64,000 bases of DNA from Flavobacterium sp. UBA2787 (GCA_002352205.1 DEHZ01000002.1:1-64000); one strand, 5' to 3'; counted from the first letter of the stretch, positions 43,997-54,475 are shown. A program made the numbers and translations. The notes: generated by a model not told the origin, from the sequence alone.

Positions 43997-45703
43997 ATGA
44001 ACAAGTTTACCTATCTTTTAATACTACTATTATCTTTCTCATCAGTATTTGCTCAGGAGCTAAATGAGTCGCAAATAGCAATAACCCGTAACATTCAAGA
44101 ATTACTGATTTCAAACCCAGAGCAAGCCTACGCTGAAGCTTTGGAAATAAGTGATTCTGAAGACGAATTGTTCGGTTTTTTTGGGCAATATTATGTGGCG
44201 AATTATTTTTATAACAAATCAGAATTTACACATTCTAAACAACTGCTCATAGCCCTCTTAAAAACGATTGAGAAAAGTAAGTATGCGAAATCAAGTAAAG
44301 TCTACCAAGATTTGATTGGTATGTGTGTCAATAAACTTTTCTATATTTATAAGAATTTGGGAGAGTATGACTTGGCATTGCTTTTTCTTGACAAATACAA
44401 AAAAAGTGTACCTAATAACCCTTTTAATGAACAATATGGCTTAGTAAAAGTTGCTATGGGGGATTATGCTGATGGTATCGCTTTGTTGAAAAAAGAATTA
44501 AAGACTTCACCACATCTTCAATTAGGTAAAGGTGAAAAAAAGACAATGAATAAAAAATTATTTGCTGATAAATACAACATCTTGGGTGAAGCTTATCAAG
44601 CGTATTATATCCGGTCAAAAAATGCAATTTTGTTAGATTCTGCAAATTACTTTTTTGATGAAGCGGCAACTATGTTACTACAAGACAATTTTGAGCCTGA
44701 GTATACAAAAGCATTATTGTATATGAGAAAAGCAAAAAGTGCTGCTTTGGAGGGCGATTACGTAAAATCATTGTCCTTATATAGAATGAGAAATAAATTT
44801 CCCGTCATTAAAGATAATATGCGAACAGAGCAATTATTTGATTTAGGAATGGCCGATTGTTTTCATCATTTAAAGCAGGTTGATTCGGCACTTTTCTATT
44901 CAAAAAAATATATAGAAAGTTATGAAATTACTAAGGTTTCAAAAGAAAATTTATTGATGGCATATAACATTATGTCACAATGTTACAGCAAAAAAAGTGA
45001 CAATAGAAATGCCTATCTCTATGCTCAGAAAAGTTTAGATTTAATTCACTCAACAGAAGACATTAAAAATAAATCCTTACATTTTCTTCACAACTATGAT
45101 TTAAACAGTATCAAAGAGGAGTCAAAAAAAATTATAACTTCAAAGAATTACTTTAAAATTTCTCTCATAAGTATCTTAATCGTGTTAGCTAGTGTTGTTT
45201 TGGGTTTTTATTATTATTACAAGCTTCAGAAAGAAAAACATTATCGATTTTTAAAAATTATTCAAGACCTCAAAGAATCAAACAAACCGGAGATTACTAG
45301 TATCTCAATTGATAAACCTGAATTACAGTCGAAGCAAACAATTGATAAAGACCTTATTGAAAAATTTTCATCCGGGTTAAAAAAATTAGAGCAGAAAGAA
45401 TCTTATTTAGACCCCAATTTTAAATTGGCTTTTGTGGCTAAAAAATTAAATACAAATACGGCTTATTTATCCCAATATTTCAATCAAGTTATGCAAAAAA
45501 CCTTTTCAGAGTACACGCAACATTTGCGAACACAATACGTACTTCAAAAGCTTAAAGATGCTCCTTATTTTCGCAATTATACTTTACAAGCTATAGCTGA
45601 AGAAGTTGGTTATAAAGACGCCAATACCTTTGTTCGCGTATTTAAAAAACAAACAGGTCTTTCCCCAAGTTATTATATTGAAAAATTAGAAAATAAAAGT
45701 TAA
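43997..45703 (+). CDS. TPR and AraC-type HTH membrane-bound regulator
   Basis: 568 residues. Signal-like N-terminus MNKFTYLLILLLSFSSVFAQ, periplasmic TPR-like helices (about 60-370), one transmembrane helix near 390-410 (ISLISILIVLASVVLGFYYYY), and a cytosolic AraC/XylS DNA-binding domain at about 470-565 (LAFVAKKLNTNTAYLSQYFN; LQAIAEEVGYKDANTFVRVFKKQTGLSPSYY). This one-component architecture is widespread in Flavobacteriaceae. The giant T9SS protein begins 142 nt downstream and is a plausible target (inference from position). Confidence 0.9.
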   Translation: MNKFTYLLILLLSFSSVFAQELNESQIAITRNIQELLISNPEQAYAEALEISDSEDELFGFFGQYYVANYFYNKSEFTHSKQLLIALLKTIEKSKYAKSSKVYQDLIGMCVNKLFYIYKNLGEYDLALLFLDKYKKSVPNNPFNEQYGLVKVAMGDYADGIALLKKELKTSPHLQLGKGEKKTMNKKLFADKYNILGEAYQAYYIRSKNAILLDSANYFFDEAATMLLQDNFEPEYTKALLYMRKAKSAALEGDYVKSLSLYRMRNKFPVIKDNMRTEQLFDLGMADCFHHLKQVDSALFYSKKYIESYEITKVSKENLLMAYNIMSQCYSKKSDNRNAYLYAQKSLDLIHSTEDIKNKSLHFLHNYDLNSIKEESKKIITSKNYFKISLISILIVLASVVLGFYYYYKLQKEKHYRFLKIIQDLKESNKPEITSISIDKPELQSKQTIDKDLIEKFSSGLKKLEQKESYLDPNFKLAFVAKKLNTNTAYLSQYFNQVMQKTFSEYTQHLRTQYVLQKLKDAPYFRNYTLQAIAEEVGYKDANTFVRVFKKQTGLSPSYYIEKLENKS

Positions 45704-45845
45704 GCATTTGTTTTTCATTATTTTAAGTTCTTTTTTTTAGTTGATTTTTTATAAATAGTCCAATATACAAATTGCTACAGCCTAGCATATTGTATAGATT
45801 TGGCGAAAATTAACTAAAAAAGCTTACTTAATTTACTTAAAACTA

Positions 45846-48800
45846 ATGAAAAAAATTTACTTTTTATTTATTACTCTATTGTCGTTTTCGGCTTTTGCTC
45901 AGAGCTACGACTATACGATTTACAACATTTCTAATTCAAATATAGCAAGCAACTATATAGGTGATCTTAAAGTGGATGCCAACGGTTTATTATGGATAGC
46001 TTCTTATTCAGGAGCCTCTACTTTTAACGGAACCACTTTTACCAACTACAATACCAGCAATTCCGGTATTACATCCAACTCAATTATAAAAATTCAAATT
46101 GATGGTTTGAATAGAAAATGGATGGCAACACAATCCAACGGAATCAGCCGTTTGAATGGAGCTACTTGGACCAATTACACAACTTCAAATTCCGGACTTC
46201 CGAATAATGCAATTAATGACATTGCGGTAGACGGTTTAAATAATCTTTGGGTAGCAACTGCGTCAGGACTTTCAAAGTTCAACGGAACTACTTGGACAAC
46301 TTATAACTCACTAACCAATATTAATTCTGTTGCAACAGATAGCAATAACGGTGTTTGGATATCAACAGGAAATTTATTATATAAATTTAATGGAACTGAT
46401 TTTGACATCATTACTGATGGAGTTCAAAAAATACTTCGAATAGCTAACAATACTATTTATATAGATGCTTTTGATGGTTTAATGACTTATACCATCAATG
46501 GAGGTGCTTATGATTTATATTTTCAAAGCACTTCTTGTCTTGCAGGATATCAACTTAACGCTTTGGACGTAAATAACAACAACAAAGTATGGATTGCATT
46601 TCAAGGTGAAGGTTTGCAGAATTTTACAGACTGTATTTCTTATACTTCTAACTCAGGTTTGCCAGACAACTATTTAAGTACAGTTAGAACTCAAGCTAAC
46701 GGTACAATTTGGGTAGGAACATTGCAACTGGGTTTAACTAAAATGACACCAATCGCATCAACTTGTAGTTCACCGACACAGTTCTGGAGTCAAAATATCA
46801 CAGCCACTACAGCTACTCTTAATTGGATTCCTGCAGGTCCGGCACCTGATAGTTATGTGATTCGATACAATACTACAAATGAAATTGGTGGTATACAAGA
46901 CGCTACAGTTTCTACTTCCTTATCTTTAGAGAATTTAACCCCAAACACTGATTATCACTGGTGGGTTGCTTCTGTTTGTGGCGAACAACAAACTAATTGG
47001 GTATATGGAGGTTTCTTTTATACACCACAAGCCGCTACTTGTACTGCACCAACCAACACAAACGTATATAACTTAGGAGCTACTTCGTGTGGAATAACTT
47101 GGACTGCACCAACATCAGTTCCTAGCAATGGCTATGAAGTGTATTTGTCTACTATTAATGTTGCTCCAATTACAACTACTACACCTACTTATACAAGTAA
47201 TACAACCAATGTAAACATTCCAAGTGGTTTAACTCCTGCAACCTCTTATTTTTATTGGGTTCGTTCTAATTGTGGTGCTACAAAAAGCAGCTGGACACCT
47301 GCCGGAAATTTTGTAACAAATTCATTGTCGGGTTGTACTACAGCTGGCTTTGGTCTTTTTCCTGCTGCAACCTTTACACCGGCTTGTACTGGAGCTAGTG
47401 AAACCATAGCACTTAACGCTTATGCTGGAGAATATGCTAATGTTAATGTAATTACTAACAGACAATATACTTTTTCAACTTCTGTAGCAACCGATTTTAT
47501 TACCATAACCAATAGCAACAATGTTGTTTTAGCTAGTGGCACAACACCTTTAAGTTGGGCTTCTGGTTCTTATGCTGGAGTAATTCGTTACTATACGCAT
47601 CTAAATGTGAATTGTGGTGAACAAAACGCAGACAGAGGTAAGTATATTCAATGTTCAGCTGTAACTAGTTGTGGATTGCCTTCTGGATTTGTTATTACTA
47701 ACATTACCTCCGATTCATGTCGTATGTTTTGGTCGGCTCCGACTCCGACTCCAACTAACTATGACGTCTATTATAGTACGACCAATACGGCTCCACTAGC
47801 TTCAACTAATCCGAGTTTAGCTAGTACAACTAACTTTGTTGCTTATATAAATGGGTTATTTCCAGTAACTACTTATTACTTATGGGTGCGTTCTAATTGC
47901 AATGGAACAAGAAGTGCATGGGTAGCGGCAGGAAGTTTTACTACTATTCCTTCGTCAAGTTGTAATGGTGCTTTCTATGGATTGTATCCAGATAATCCAT
48001 ATACACCTGCTTGTTCAGGACAAACAGAACAAATTATTACCAATGCGTGGGCTGGAGAATATACCAATGTGAATATTCAACCAAATAAACAATATACATT
48101 TACCAGCTCTATCGCTACGGATTATATTACTATCACAAATGCTACAGGAACAACGGTTTTTGCTACTGGAGTAACACCATTAGTTTGGAATTCAAATGCT
48201 ACATCTGGACTAATTAGATACTACTTTCACACCAATGCAAATTGTGGCGTGCAGAATACGTCTAGAGTTCGTTCGATCACTTGTGTGAATGCTACTTCTT
48301 GTAATCCTCCAACTAATTTTGTAAGTGAAGTGCTCTCTTCAACATCAGCAGTAATTGCCTGGATACCTTCCATATCAGCACCAAACGGAGGCTATTTATA
48401 TGTGTATAATACAATCCCTACAATTGGTGGTATTGATGGAAGTACTTCTTCTACCAATGCAGATTTGAACGATTTATTACCGAATACTACGTATTATTGG
48501 TGGGTTGCTTCAGATTGTGTAAGCAGTTTAAGTGAGTGGGCTTATGGTGGTTCTTTTACCACACCTGCAGCCGCAACAGCTTGTTGGCAAACAATTAGTG
48601 CCGGTTATACCCATTCAGTAGGTGTAAAAACTGATGGCACTTTATGGGCTTGGGGAGACAATGGTTACGGCCAATTAGGTGACGGAACAACAATAAGTAA
48701 AAATACACCAACCCAAATAGGATCAGCAAACAACTGGGAAAGTATTTCTGCAAGTGGTGGTTTTACCATTGCCATAAAAGCAAATGGAACGCTTTGGGCT

Positions 48801-49883
48801 TGGGGAAATAATACCTTTGGTCAATTGGGCGATGGAACAACTACAAATAGAACCACGCCAACGCAAATTGGTACAGCGACCAACTGGAATAGTGTTGCAA
48901 CAGGAGAAGGATTTGCTTTAGCAGTAAAGGACAATGGTACACTTTGGTCTTGGGGGTACAATAATCTTGGTCAGTTAGGTGATGGTACAACTACAAACAA
49001 AATTGTGCCAACACAAGTTGGAACAGCTACTAATTGGCAAAGTGTTGCTGCAGGATCTGGTTTTTCATTAGCCATCAAAACAAATGGTACACTTTGGGCT
49101 TGGGGTAGCAATTTATATGGTCAACTTGGAAATGGAACAACGACCAATTTGTCAGTTCCAACACAAATAGGTTCAGAAAACGATTGGGCAAATGTAGCAG
49201 CAGGATATTATCATTCTGTGGGTAGAAAGTCAAACGGTATTCTTATGACTTGGGGTAACAATGTTTACGGACAACTTGGAGATGGTACAACTATTAATAA
49301 AAATACACCGGTAGCGGTATATGATGGTGTTCAAAGTATTGATGCGGGATGGAATTATACTGTTGGAACAACAACATTTGGAAATATGTTGCTTACTGGG
49401 CAAAATGTTTACGGTCAACTAGGTGATGGTACTATAGAAAATAGAAGTTGGGTAGCTCTAACCAATTCAACTAATCACTTACAAATCTCAGCAGGAGCAT
49501 TTCATACCTTGTCATTAAATGTGGATGGTTCACTTAAAGTATGCGGATTAAATGGACAAGGACGATTAGGAGATGGTACTACAATTGATAGAATTACATT
49601 AACACCTATTGCTTGTCCAACAAATAATCTAGGAATTGGCGACTTTACAGAAACGAACACTGTAAAAGTCTATCCAAACCCAGTTAATGACATTCTAACT
49701 ATTTCATTTGAACACGGGATTTCTTCTGTATCGATATACAATTTATTGGGTCAGGAAGTATTTTCTAGATCAATCAACGCAAATGAAACGACGATTGATG
49801 TTTCTACTTTAGCATCTGGAACTTATATGGTAAAAGTAAGTGCTGGTGATATTGCAAAAACCACTAAAATTGTGAAGCAGTAG
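45846..49883 (+). CDS. Giant multidomain T9SS cargo: beta-propeller, FN3 and RCC1 repeats
   Basis: 1345 residues. Signal peptide MKKIYFLFITLLSFSAFAQ. Residues ~25-300 hold two-component-regulator-type propeller repeats (NGLLWIASYSGASTFNGTTF, NNLWVATASGLSKFNG). Residues ~310-910 alternate FN3 modules (ATLNWIPAG, YHWWVASVCG) with a duplicated unit rich in Cys (TPACTGASETI.. and TPACSGQTEQI..). From ~911 come at least six RCC1 repeats (GTLWAWGDNGYGQLGDGTT). A type A T9SS tail starts near 1274 (VYPNPVNDILTISF ... GTYMVKVSAG ... KIVKQ). Likely surface-attached or secreted; ligand or adhesion role unknown. Confidence 0.9.
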   Translation: MKKIYFLFITLLSFSAFAQSYDYTIYNISNSNIASNYIGDLKVDANGLLWIASYSGASTFNGTTFTNYNTSNSGITSNSIIKIQIDGLNRKWMATQSNGISRLNGATWTNYTTSNSGLPNNAINDIAVDGLNNLWVATASGLSKFNGTTWTTYNSLTNINSVATDSNNGVWISTGNLLYKFNGTDFDIITDGVQKILRIANNTIYIDAFDGLMTYTINGGAYDLYFQSTSCLAGYQLNALDVNNNNKVWIAFQGEGLQNFTDCISYTSNSGLPDNYLSTVRTQANGTIWVGTLQLGLTKMTPIASTCSSPTQFWSQNITATTATLNWIPAGPAPDSYVIRYNTTNEIGGIQDATVSTSLSLENLTPNTDYHWWVASVCGEQQTNWVYGGFFYTPQAATCTAPTNTNVYNLGATSCGITWTAPTSVPSNGYEVYLSTINVAPITTTTPTYTSNTTNVNIPSGLTPATSYFYWVRSNCGATKSSWTPAGNFVTNSLSGCTTAGFGLFPAATFTPACTGASETIALNAYAGEYANVNVITNRQYTFSTSVATDFITITNSNNVVLASGTTPLSWASGSYAGVIRYYTHLNVNCGEQNADRGKYIQCSAVTSCGLPSGFVITNITSDSCRMFWSAPTPTPTNYDVYYSTTNTAPLASTNPSLASTTNFVAYINGLFPVTTYYLWVRSNCNGTRSAWVAAGSFTTIPSSSCNGAFYGLYPDNPYTPACSGQTEQIITNAWAGEYTNVNIQPNKQYTFTSSIATDYITITNATGTTVFATGVTPLVWNSNATSGLIRYYFHTNANCGVQNTSRVRSITCVNATSCNPPTNFVSEVLSSTSAVIAWIPSISAPNGGYLYVYNTIPTIGGIDGSTSSTNADLNDLLPNTTYYWWVASDCVSSLSEWAYGGSFTTPAAATACWQTISAGYTHSVGVKTDGTLWAWGDNGYGQLGDGTTISKNTPTQIGSANNWESISASGGFTIAIKANGTLWAWGNNTFGQLGDGTTTNRTTPTQIGTATNWNSVATGEGFALAVKDNGTLWSWGYNNLGQLGDGTTTNKIVPTQVGTATNWQSVAAGSGFSLAIKTNGTLWAWGSNLYGQLGNGTTTNLSVPTQIGSENDWANVAAGYYHSVGRKSNGILMTWGNNVYGQLGDGTTINKNTPVAVYDGVQSIDAGWNYTVGTTTFGNMLLTGQNVYGQLGDGTIENRSWVALTNSTNHLQISAGAFHTLSLNVDGSLKVCGLNGQGRLGDGTTIDRITLTPIACPTNNLGIGDFTETNTVKVYPNPVNDILTISFEHGISSVSIYNLLGQEVFSRSINANETTIDVSTLASGTYMVKVSAGDIAKTTKIVKQ

Positions 49884-49901
49884 AATTTAAAAGTATATAA
49901 A

Positions 49902-49934
49902 AAACCCAAATTCCTTTAGAATTTGGGTTTTTTT
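49902..49934. terminator. Bidirectional terminator
   Basis: AAACCCAAATTC (49902-49913) pairs with GAATTTGGGTTT (49919-49930) around CTTTA, between convergent genes. Confidence 0.9.
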
Positions 49935-49953
49935 TGTTTAATTTTAAGCGTGT

Positions 49954-50901
49954 TTATCTCCTAGAAATAAAATCATTTAATTCATCTGCACTAGAAGTAA
50001 AATCAAACACATTATTAACTTTAAAGTAATTTTGCGGTTCCACACAAGCATCAAAAGCAAATTTTGCAAAATCTAAACGCGTTTCTTCAAAACCAAAAAT
50101 TTTACAGATTTCCACAATTTGATTCGTATTCAAACAATTATTTTGTGCAATTTGTTTTGCGGTTTTTAGTCTTGACTCGTCAAATCCTTGGTTTCTAATG
50201 GTTTGTAAAGCACTGTTAAAATTACCATTATTCATAGGTCTTGCACCATAACAACCTTCTTGTATCGGTTCTTGATAACCTATGTTAGAATTTCCTGTAG
50301 TCACAGTAGTTGTTTCGGTAATTGTAGTACTTCCGCCAAGAAGAGGGTCATTAATTGATATATTCACACCAACTCCGCCAACATTAACACCAGCATTTAC
50401 TCCGCCAACAGATGTTGTTGTGGTAGTAGTTTGTTGCACAACGCCAACCGGAGCAGTTTGTTGCACAATCACTTGTTGAGGTGGAGCAGGCTGACCCCAA
50501 CGTCTTACATAAACATTGGAAGGCGGTATAAAACCATCTACAACAGGAATCATCGAAAAGAAATTCAATTTCATTTTGGACGGTTTGTTTTTGTCACGAC
50601 GAATTTTATACGTTACATCCATAAAAGCACCATCAACATCTGCAATTTGAAGAAAGTTTTTGGAGATTTCCTGACGAGTTTTGTCCTCAAAAATAATTTT
50701 AGCGTTGTAATAAGGTTGTACTAATTCTTCTACACGAAGGTTCGTTTGCGGCTCATCATTCATTCGTTCGCCATTCAAAATCAAGTAAAATTTGTCACCG
50801 TCTTCAGAAAAAATGGTTAAATGACCAAACGGCTGAATCTGCCCAAATGAAAGGGCTGAAGCAATAAGTAATAAACAAGTAAAAGTAGTTTTTAGTTTCA
50901 T
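49954..50901 (-). CDS. Exported DUF4476 protein
   Basis: 315 residues from ATG 50901 (MKLKTTFTCLLLIASALSFGQ, signal peptide); an ATG two codons upstream is also in frame. The N-terminal third is a beta-rich domain (FGHLTIFSEDGDKFYLILNG). The centre (about 145-205) is a Thr/Val/Gly low-complexity linker. The C-terminal ~90 residues match DUF4476 (MNNGNFNSALQTIRNQGFDE ... KQIAQNNCLNTNQIVEICKIF). The family is common in Bacteroidota; function unknown. Confidence 0.85.
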   Translation of the reverse strand: MKLKTTFTCLLLIASALSFGQIQPFGHLTIFSEDGDKFYLILNGERMNDEPQTNLRVEELVQPYYNAKIIFEDKTRQEISKNFLQIADVDGAFMDVTYKIRRDKNKPSKMKLNFFSMIPVVDGFIPPSNVYVRRWGQPAPPQQVIVQQTAPVGVVQQTTTTTTSVGGVNAGVNVGGVGVNISINDPLLGGSTTITETTTVTTGNSNIGYQEPIQEGCYGARPMNNGNFNSALQTIRNQGFDESRLKTAKQIAQNNCLNTNQIVEICKIFGFEETRLDFAKFAFDACVEPQNYFKVNNVFDFTSSADELNDFISRR

Positions 50902-50984
50902 ATACAATTGTTTTAAAGTTCTAAAATTAATTAATATGAAACGATATTTCCAAAAATAATGCCAAAAAAATGAGATGATTTAAT

Positions 50985-51947
50985 TTATTTTTTCACAATT
51001 TTAATTGTTTCATAATCATCAACGCTTTTTAGTTTTAGAAAATAAATTCCGGTTGGCAAAATACTTAAATCAAGTGAAGTTTCCTCTTGATTTGTTTTTA
51101 ACGAAATTATAGGTTGACCTAAAGCGGAGATTATTTCAATTTCATGGATTTCGGAAGAGTTACTAACTGTTAAAAAATCAGCTACTGGATTTGGAAAAAT
51201 TTCCAAATTTTTAAACTTATTTTCGTCAAGGTTTAATTCACATTCTGTTGAAAACAAAACGCTTTCGGTTGACCATAATCCATGTTCAAATTCTGAACAT
51301 CTATATCGTACTTGATACTTATAATCAGTACAAGGCAAAAGGTCAATGATTTCCGCGGGGTTGCTGTTAACTGTAATGTATGGAGGATTTGAATTTGATT
51401 GTGCATCTTGCGACAAATCAGTAGTCAGAAAAACATCATATTGAGGTGGGTTGTAAGTCGTTGACCAAGTTAATTGAGCTGTTGTTTCTGTACTGGAAAT
51501 AAATTCTAAATCAAATGGTGCAAAAAAGCAACAATCGGTTGAGCAATTAGAAATACCACTAAATAAAGTTGAATTTGGCTCTCCTTCACCATAATTTTTA
51601 ATAAAAATGACATTATTGTTTGAGCTCAAAAGCGTAACCTTTATTTGTTCAGGAGAATTTCCGCCTTCGTTCCAAACCATTTGAAAATGAACGCCGTCAC
51701 AAAAAAATATAATGTCAGAAACAAAATCTCCGGAAGTAAAATTCTCACCAATTATTTTGATGGCTTCACCATTTTGATAAAAAGTCATCGTATTGCCATT
51801 CCACCCGGAATTATCTAAACTCTCTAAATAAACCGTATAGATGCATTGTTCCTCAACCTCACAAGAATTATTTTGTGCGTTTGAACTAGCAATAAAAAGA
51901 GTAATAAGTAAAACAATTATGCATTGATGTAAATACTTATTTTTCAT
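50985..51947 (-). CDS. T9SS-secreted FN3-domain protein
   Basis: 320 residues. Signal peptide, then a Cys-rich beta domain of the kind that begins YTVYLESLDNSGWNGNTMTF (about 38-57), an FN3 module (about 145-235; TTAQLTWSTTYNPPQYDVF, TDYKYQVRYRCSE), and a type A T9SS tail from ~248 (LEIFPNPVADFLTVS ... GIYFLKLKS ... TIKIVKK). Extracellular or surface protein with a probable carbohydrate- or protein-binding role; not specified by the sequence. Confidence 0.85.
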   Translation of the reverse strand: MKNKYLHQCIIVLLITLFIASSNAQNNSCEVEEQCIYTVYLESLDNSGWNGNTMTFYQNGEAIKIIGENFTSGDFVSDIIFFCDGVHFQMVWNEGGNSPEQIKVTLLSSNNNVIFIKNYGEGEPNSTLFSGISNCSTDCCFFAPFDLEFISSTETTAQLTWSTTYNPPQYDVFLTTDLSQDAQSNSNPPYITVNSNPAEIIDLLPCTDYKYQVRYRCSEFEHGLWSTESVLFSTECELNLDENKFKNLEIFPNPVADFLTVSNSSEIHEIEIISALGQPIISLKTNQEETSLDLSILPTGIYFLKLKSVDDYETIKIVKK

Positions 51948-51983
51948 GATAAAAGGATAACAATTTTATCAAATGTAGTATTA

Positions 51984-52421
51984 TTAATTCAAATATAAAC
52001 AATGATTGTAATAATCAATAATCGCTTTTCCCTCCAACAAAACATCAGCACCAATTATTCCGTGAACAGGTTTGGCTTTGTACTGCGTTAAGGCTAAATT
52101 CACGTGGGTTAAATCAAAAATAACTAAATGCAGATTTTTGGTTTTCCAACGACCAATTTTTAAAGTAACATTTTTGCCAATTTGTGTCTCCATTCCGGTT
52201 GCTCCGGCACCAGCAGCTTTGGTTTTAGATGCTTTTGCATTCACATTAAAATGCTCAACTTTATCAAAGCCAATACAACTATTGGATGCTCCGGTGTCTA
52301 AAATAAAATTTCCTTTTACGCCATTTATAGAGGCTTTTATCAACAGATGTTGGGTTTTAGAAACCTTAAAAGCAATTTTTTTATATCCTGAATCTTTTAA
52401 AAGATCTTGTAAATTCTTCAT
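51984..52421 (-). CDS. Retropepsin-like aspartyl protease (clan AA)
   Basis: 145 residues, one retropepsin-like domain. Active-site motif FILDTGASNSCIGF near 39-52 (DTG followed by Ala-Ser). GIIGADVLLEGKAIIDY near 120-136 is the second hydrophobic loop that closes the fold. No signal peptide. It would act as a dimer because only one Asp motif is present. Physiological substrate unknown. It is divergent from tatD. Confidence 0.85.
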   Translation of the reverse strand: MKNLQDLLKDSGYKKIAFKVSKTQHLLIKASINGVKGNFILDTGASNSCIGFDKVEHFNVNAKASKTKAAGAGATGMETQIGKNVTLKIGRWKTKNLHLVIFDLTHVNLALTQYKAKPVHGIIGADVLLEGKAIIDYYNHCLYLN

Positions 52422-52508
52422 TTTGAGATTTTGAAGTTCAAAAGTAATTCAAATTAAAGTCAAAACAAAGCTGTAGAAATTATCTTGAAATTTACTTATT
52501 TTTGCCGG

Positions 52509-53276
52509 ATGATTTTAACCGACACCCATACACATTTATATTCTGAAGAATTTGATTTGGATAGAAACGAAATGATGCAAAGAGCCATTTCAAAAGGAGT
52601 AACTCGTTTTTTTGTACCGGCCATCGATTCCACTTGCACCGAATCAATGTATGAATTGGAAAGAAACTATCCGGAAAATGTTTTTTTGATGATGGGATTA
52701 CATCCGTGCTATGTCAAAGAGAATTATTTGGATGAATTAAATCACATCGAAACCGAATTAGCCAAACGAAAGTTCATCGCCATTGGCGAAATTGGTATCG
52801 ATTTATTTTGGGATAAATCAACGCTCGAAATTCAGAAAACAGCTTTCAAGCATCAAATACAATTAGCCAAAAAGCATAAATTACCGATTGTCATTCATTG
52901 TCGAGAATCATTTGAGGAAATTTTTGAAGTCTTAGAATCGGAAAGAAGTGAAGATTTATTTGGAATTTTTCATTGTTTCACCGGAAATTTTGAACAAGCT
53001 CAGCAAGCTATTTCGCTTAATATGAAACTTGGAATTGGTGGCGTTGTGACTTTTAAAAACGGAAAAATCGATCAATTTCTTCATCAAATCGAAATGAAAC
53101 ACATTGTTTTAGAAACAGATTCGCCTTATTTAGCTCCGGTTCCTTTTCGTGGAAAGCGTAACGAAAGTAGTTATGTTTATTTGGTTGCCGAAAAATTAGC
53201 TTCCATTTATGGTGTTTCAATTGATGAAGTTGCTCAAATTACGACCGAAAACTCAAAAGCAGTTTTTGGTATTTAA
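52509..53276 (+). CDS. tatD: TatD-family metal-dependent hydrolase / DNase
   Basis: 255 residues from ATG 52509 (MILTDTHTHLYSEEF); an ATG eight codons upstream gives a non-conserved lead. Metal ligands: HTH at residues 7-9 region (DTHTHL), Glu in GEIGIDLFWD, His in IHCRES, His in FHCFTG, and Asp in ETDSPYLAP. Acts as a 3'-5' exonuclease or related hydrolase in the cytosol. Part of a + strand run with the acyltransferase and asparaginase. Confidence 0.93.
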   Translation: MILTDTHTHLYSEEFDLDRNEMMQRAISKGVTRFFVPAIDSTCTESMYELERNYPENVFLMMGLHPCYVKENYLDELNHIETELAKRKFIAIGEIGIDLFWDKSTLEIQKTAFKHQIQLAKKHKLPIVIHCRESFEEIFEVLESERSEDLFGIFHCFTGNFEQAQQAISLNMKLGIGGVVTFKNGKIDQFLHQIEMKHIVLETDSPYLAPVPFRGKRNESSYVYLVAEKLASIYGVSIDEVAQITTENSKAVFGI

Positions 53277-53338
53277 CGAAATATTACTTCAAAAGTCACA
53301 ATTTTTTTGTTCATTTGTGCATTCAAAAAATCTGATTA

Positions 53339-54475
53339 ATGTCAAAATTTGATACGATTCGACCTTATTACGATAGCGAAGTAAACGAAGGAATCCGTTC
53401 GGTGATTCATCATCCGATGATGAAAGCGTTGATGAATTTTACTTTTCCTGATGTTGATGAAAATGTGTGGATAGACCAACTTCAAAAAACACATTCAATC
53501 AGGGATTTTCAGATAAACTTTGTTTATCATTCGGTGCAAAAAGTACTTGAACGCAGTTCGGAGGGGTTAACAACATCCGGTTTCGAAAAGTTAGAAAAAA
53601 ATGCTTCCTATCTTTTTATATCTAATCATCGTGACATTATATTGGATACATCTTTGCTAAATGTTGCACTTTATGAACATGGCTTGGTCATGACTGCTTC
53701 AGCAATTGGCGATAATTTGGTTAAAAAAGATTTCTTATATAAATTATCAAAACTCAACCGAAATTTTTTAGTTCAACGTGGATTGTCGCCAAGAGAATTA
53801 CTGCAAAGTTCAAAATTAATGTCGGAATATATTGGTCAATTATTAATGAGAGAAAACCGCTCAGTTTGGATTGCACAACGTGAAGGAAGAACCAAAGACG
53901 GAAATGATGCTACCCATCAAGGTGTTTTAAAAATGTTAGGAATGGGTTCTGATGAGGAAAACGTGATGGATTATTTTAAGAAATTAAAAATTGTTCCAGT
54001 TTCTATTTCGTACGAATATGATCCTACCGATGCATTGAAAATGCCTCAATTGATGGCTGAGGCAAATAATGAAGTTTATATTAAGGAAAAAAATGAAGAT
54101 TTTATCACTTTGTTAAGTGGAATAATGGGTCAAAAAAAACGCATCCATATGCATATTGGGGATGTTTTAGAGTCTGAAATGGATCAAATTAAAGGCAATG
54201 AAGACAATTCGAATCGTCAAATTCAGGCATTAGCACAAGTGATTGATGATTCTATTTTGAGTTCCTATAAATTGTGGCCAACTAACTTTATTGCACATGA
54301 TTTGATGTATAATTCCACTCAATATAATCATTTATATACTGACGAAGAAAAATCATTGTTTGAAAGGAGATTAGAAATAAAAATTGACTCAACTAATCCA
54401 AAAATGGTTGAAAGCTTTTTGGCTATGTACGCCAATCCGGTAACTAATAAGATGAAATACCACAATGCATTCTAA
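53339..54475 (+). CDS. 1-acyl-glycerol-phosphate acyltransferase-like protein (PlsC domain)
   Basis: 378 residues, longer than simple PlsC (~240). The acyltransferase motif I is NHRDIILD (about 98-105), and motif III-like REGRTKDGND lies near 181-190, followed by KIVPVSISYEYDPTDALK. The flanking C-terminal part is mostly helical and lacks membrane spans. It likely transfers an acyl chain in phospholipid or glycolipid synthesis; the precise acceptor is unknown. Its end overlaps the asparaginase start by 11 nt, so the two are coupled. Confidence 0.88.
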   Translation: MSKFDTIRPYYDSEVNEGIRSVIHHPMMKALMNFTFPDVDENVWIDQLQKTHSIRDFQINFVYHSVQKVLERSSEGLTTSGFEKLEKNASYLFISNHRDIILDTSLLNVALYEHGLVMTASAIGDNLVKKDFLYKLSKLNRNFLVQRGLSPRELLQSSKLMSEYIGQLLMRENRSVWIAQREGRTKDGNDATHQGVLKMLGMGSDEENVMDYFKKLKIVPVSISYEYDPTDALKMPQLMAEANNEVYIKEKNEDFITLLSGIMGQKKRIHMHIGDVLESEMDQIKGNEDNSNRQIQALAQVIDDSILSSYKLWPTNFIAHDLMYNSTQYNHLYTDEEKSLFERRLEIKIDSTNPKMVESFLAMYANPVTNKMKYHNAF

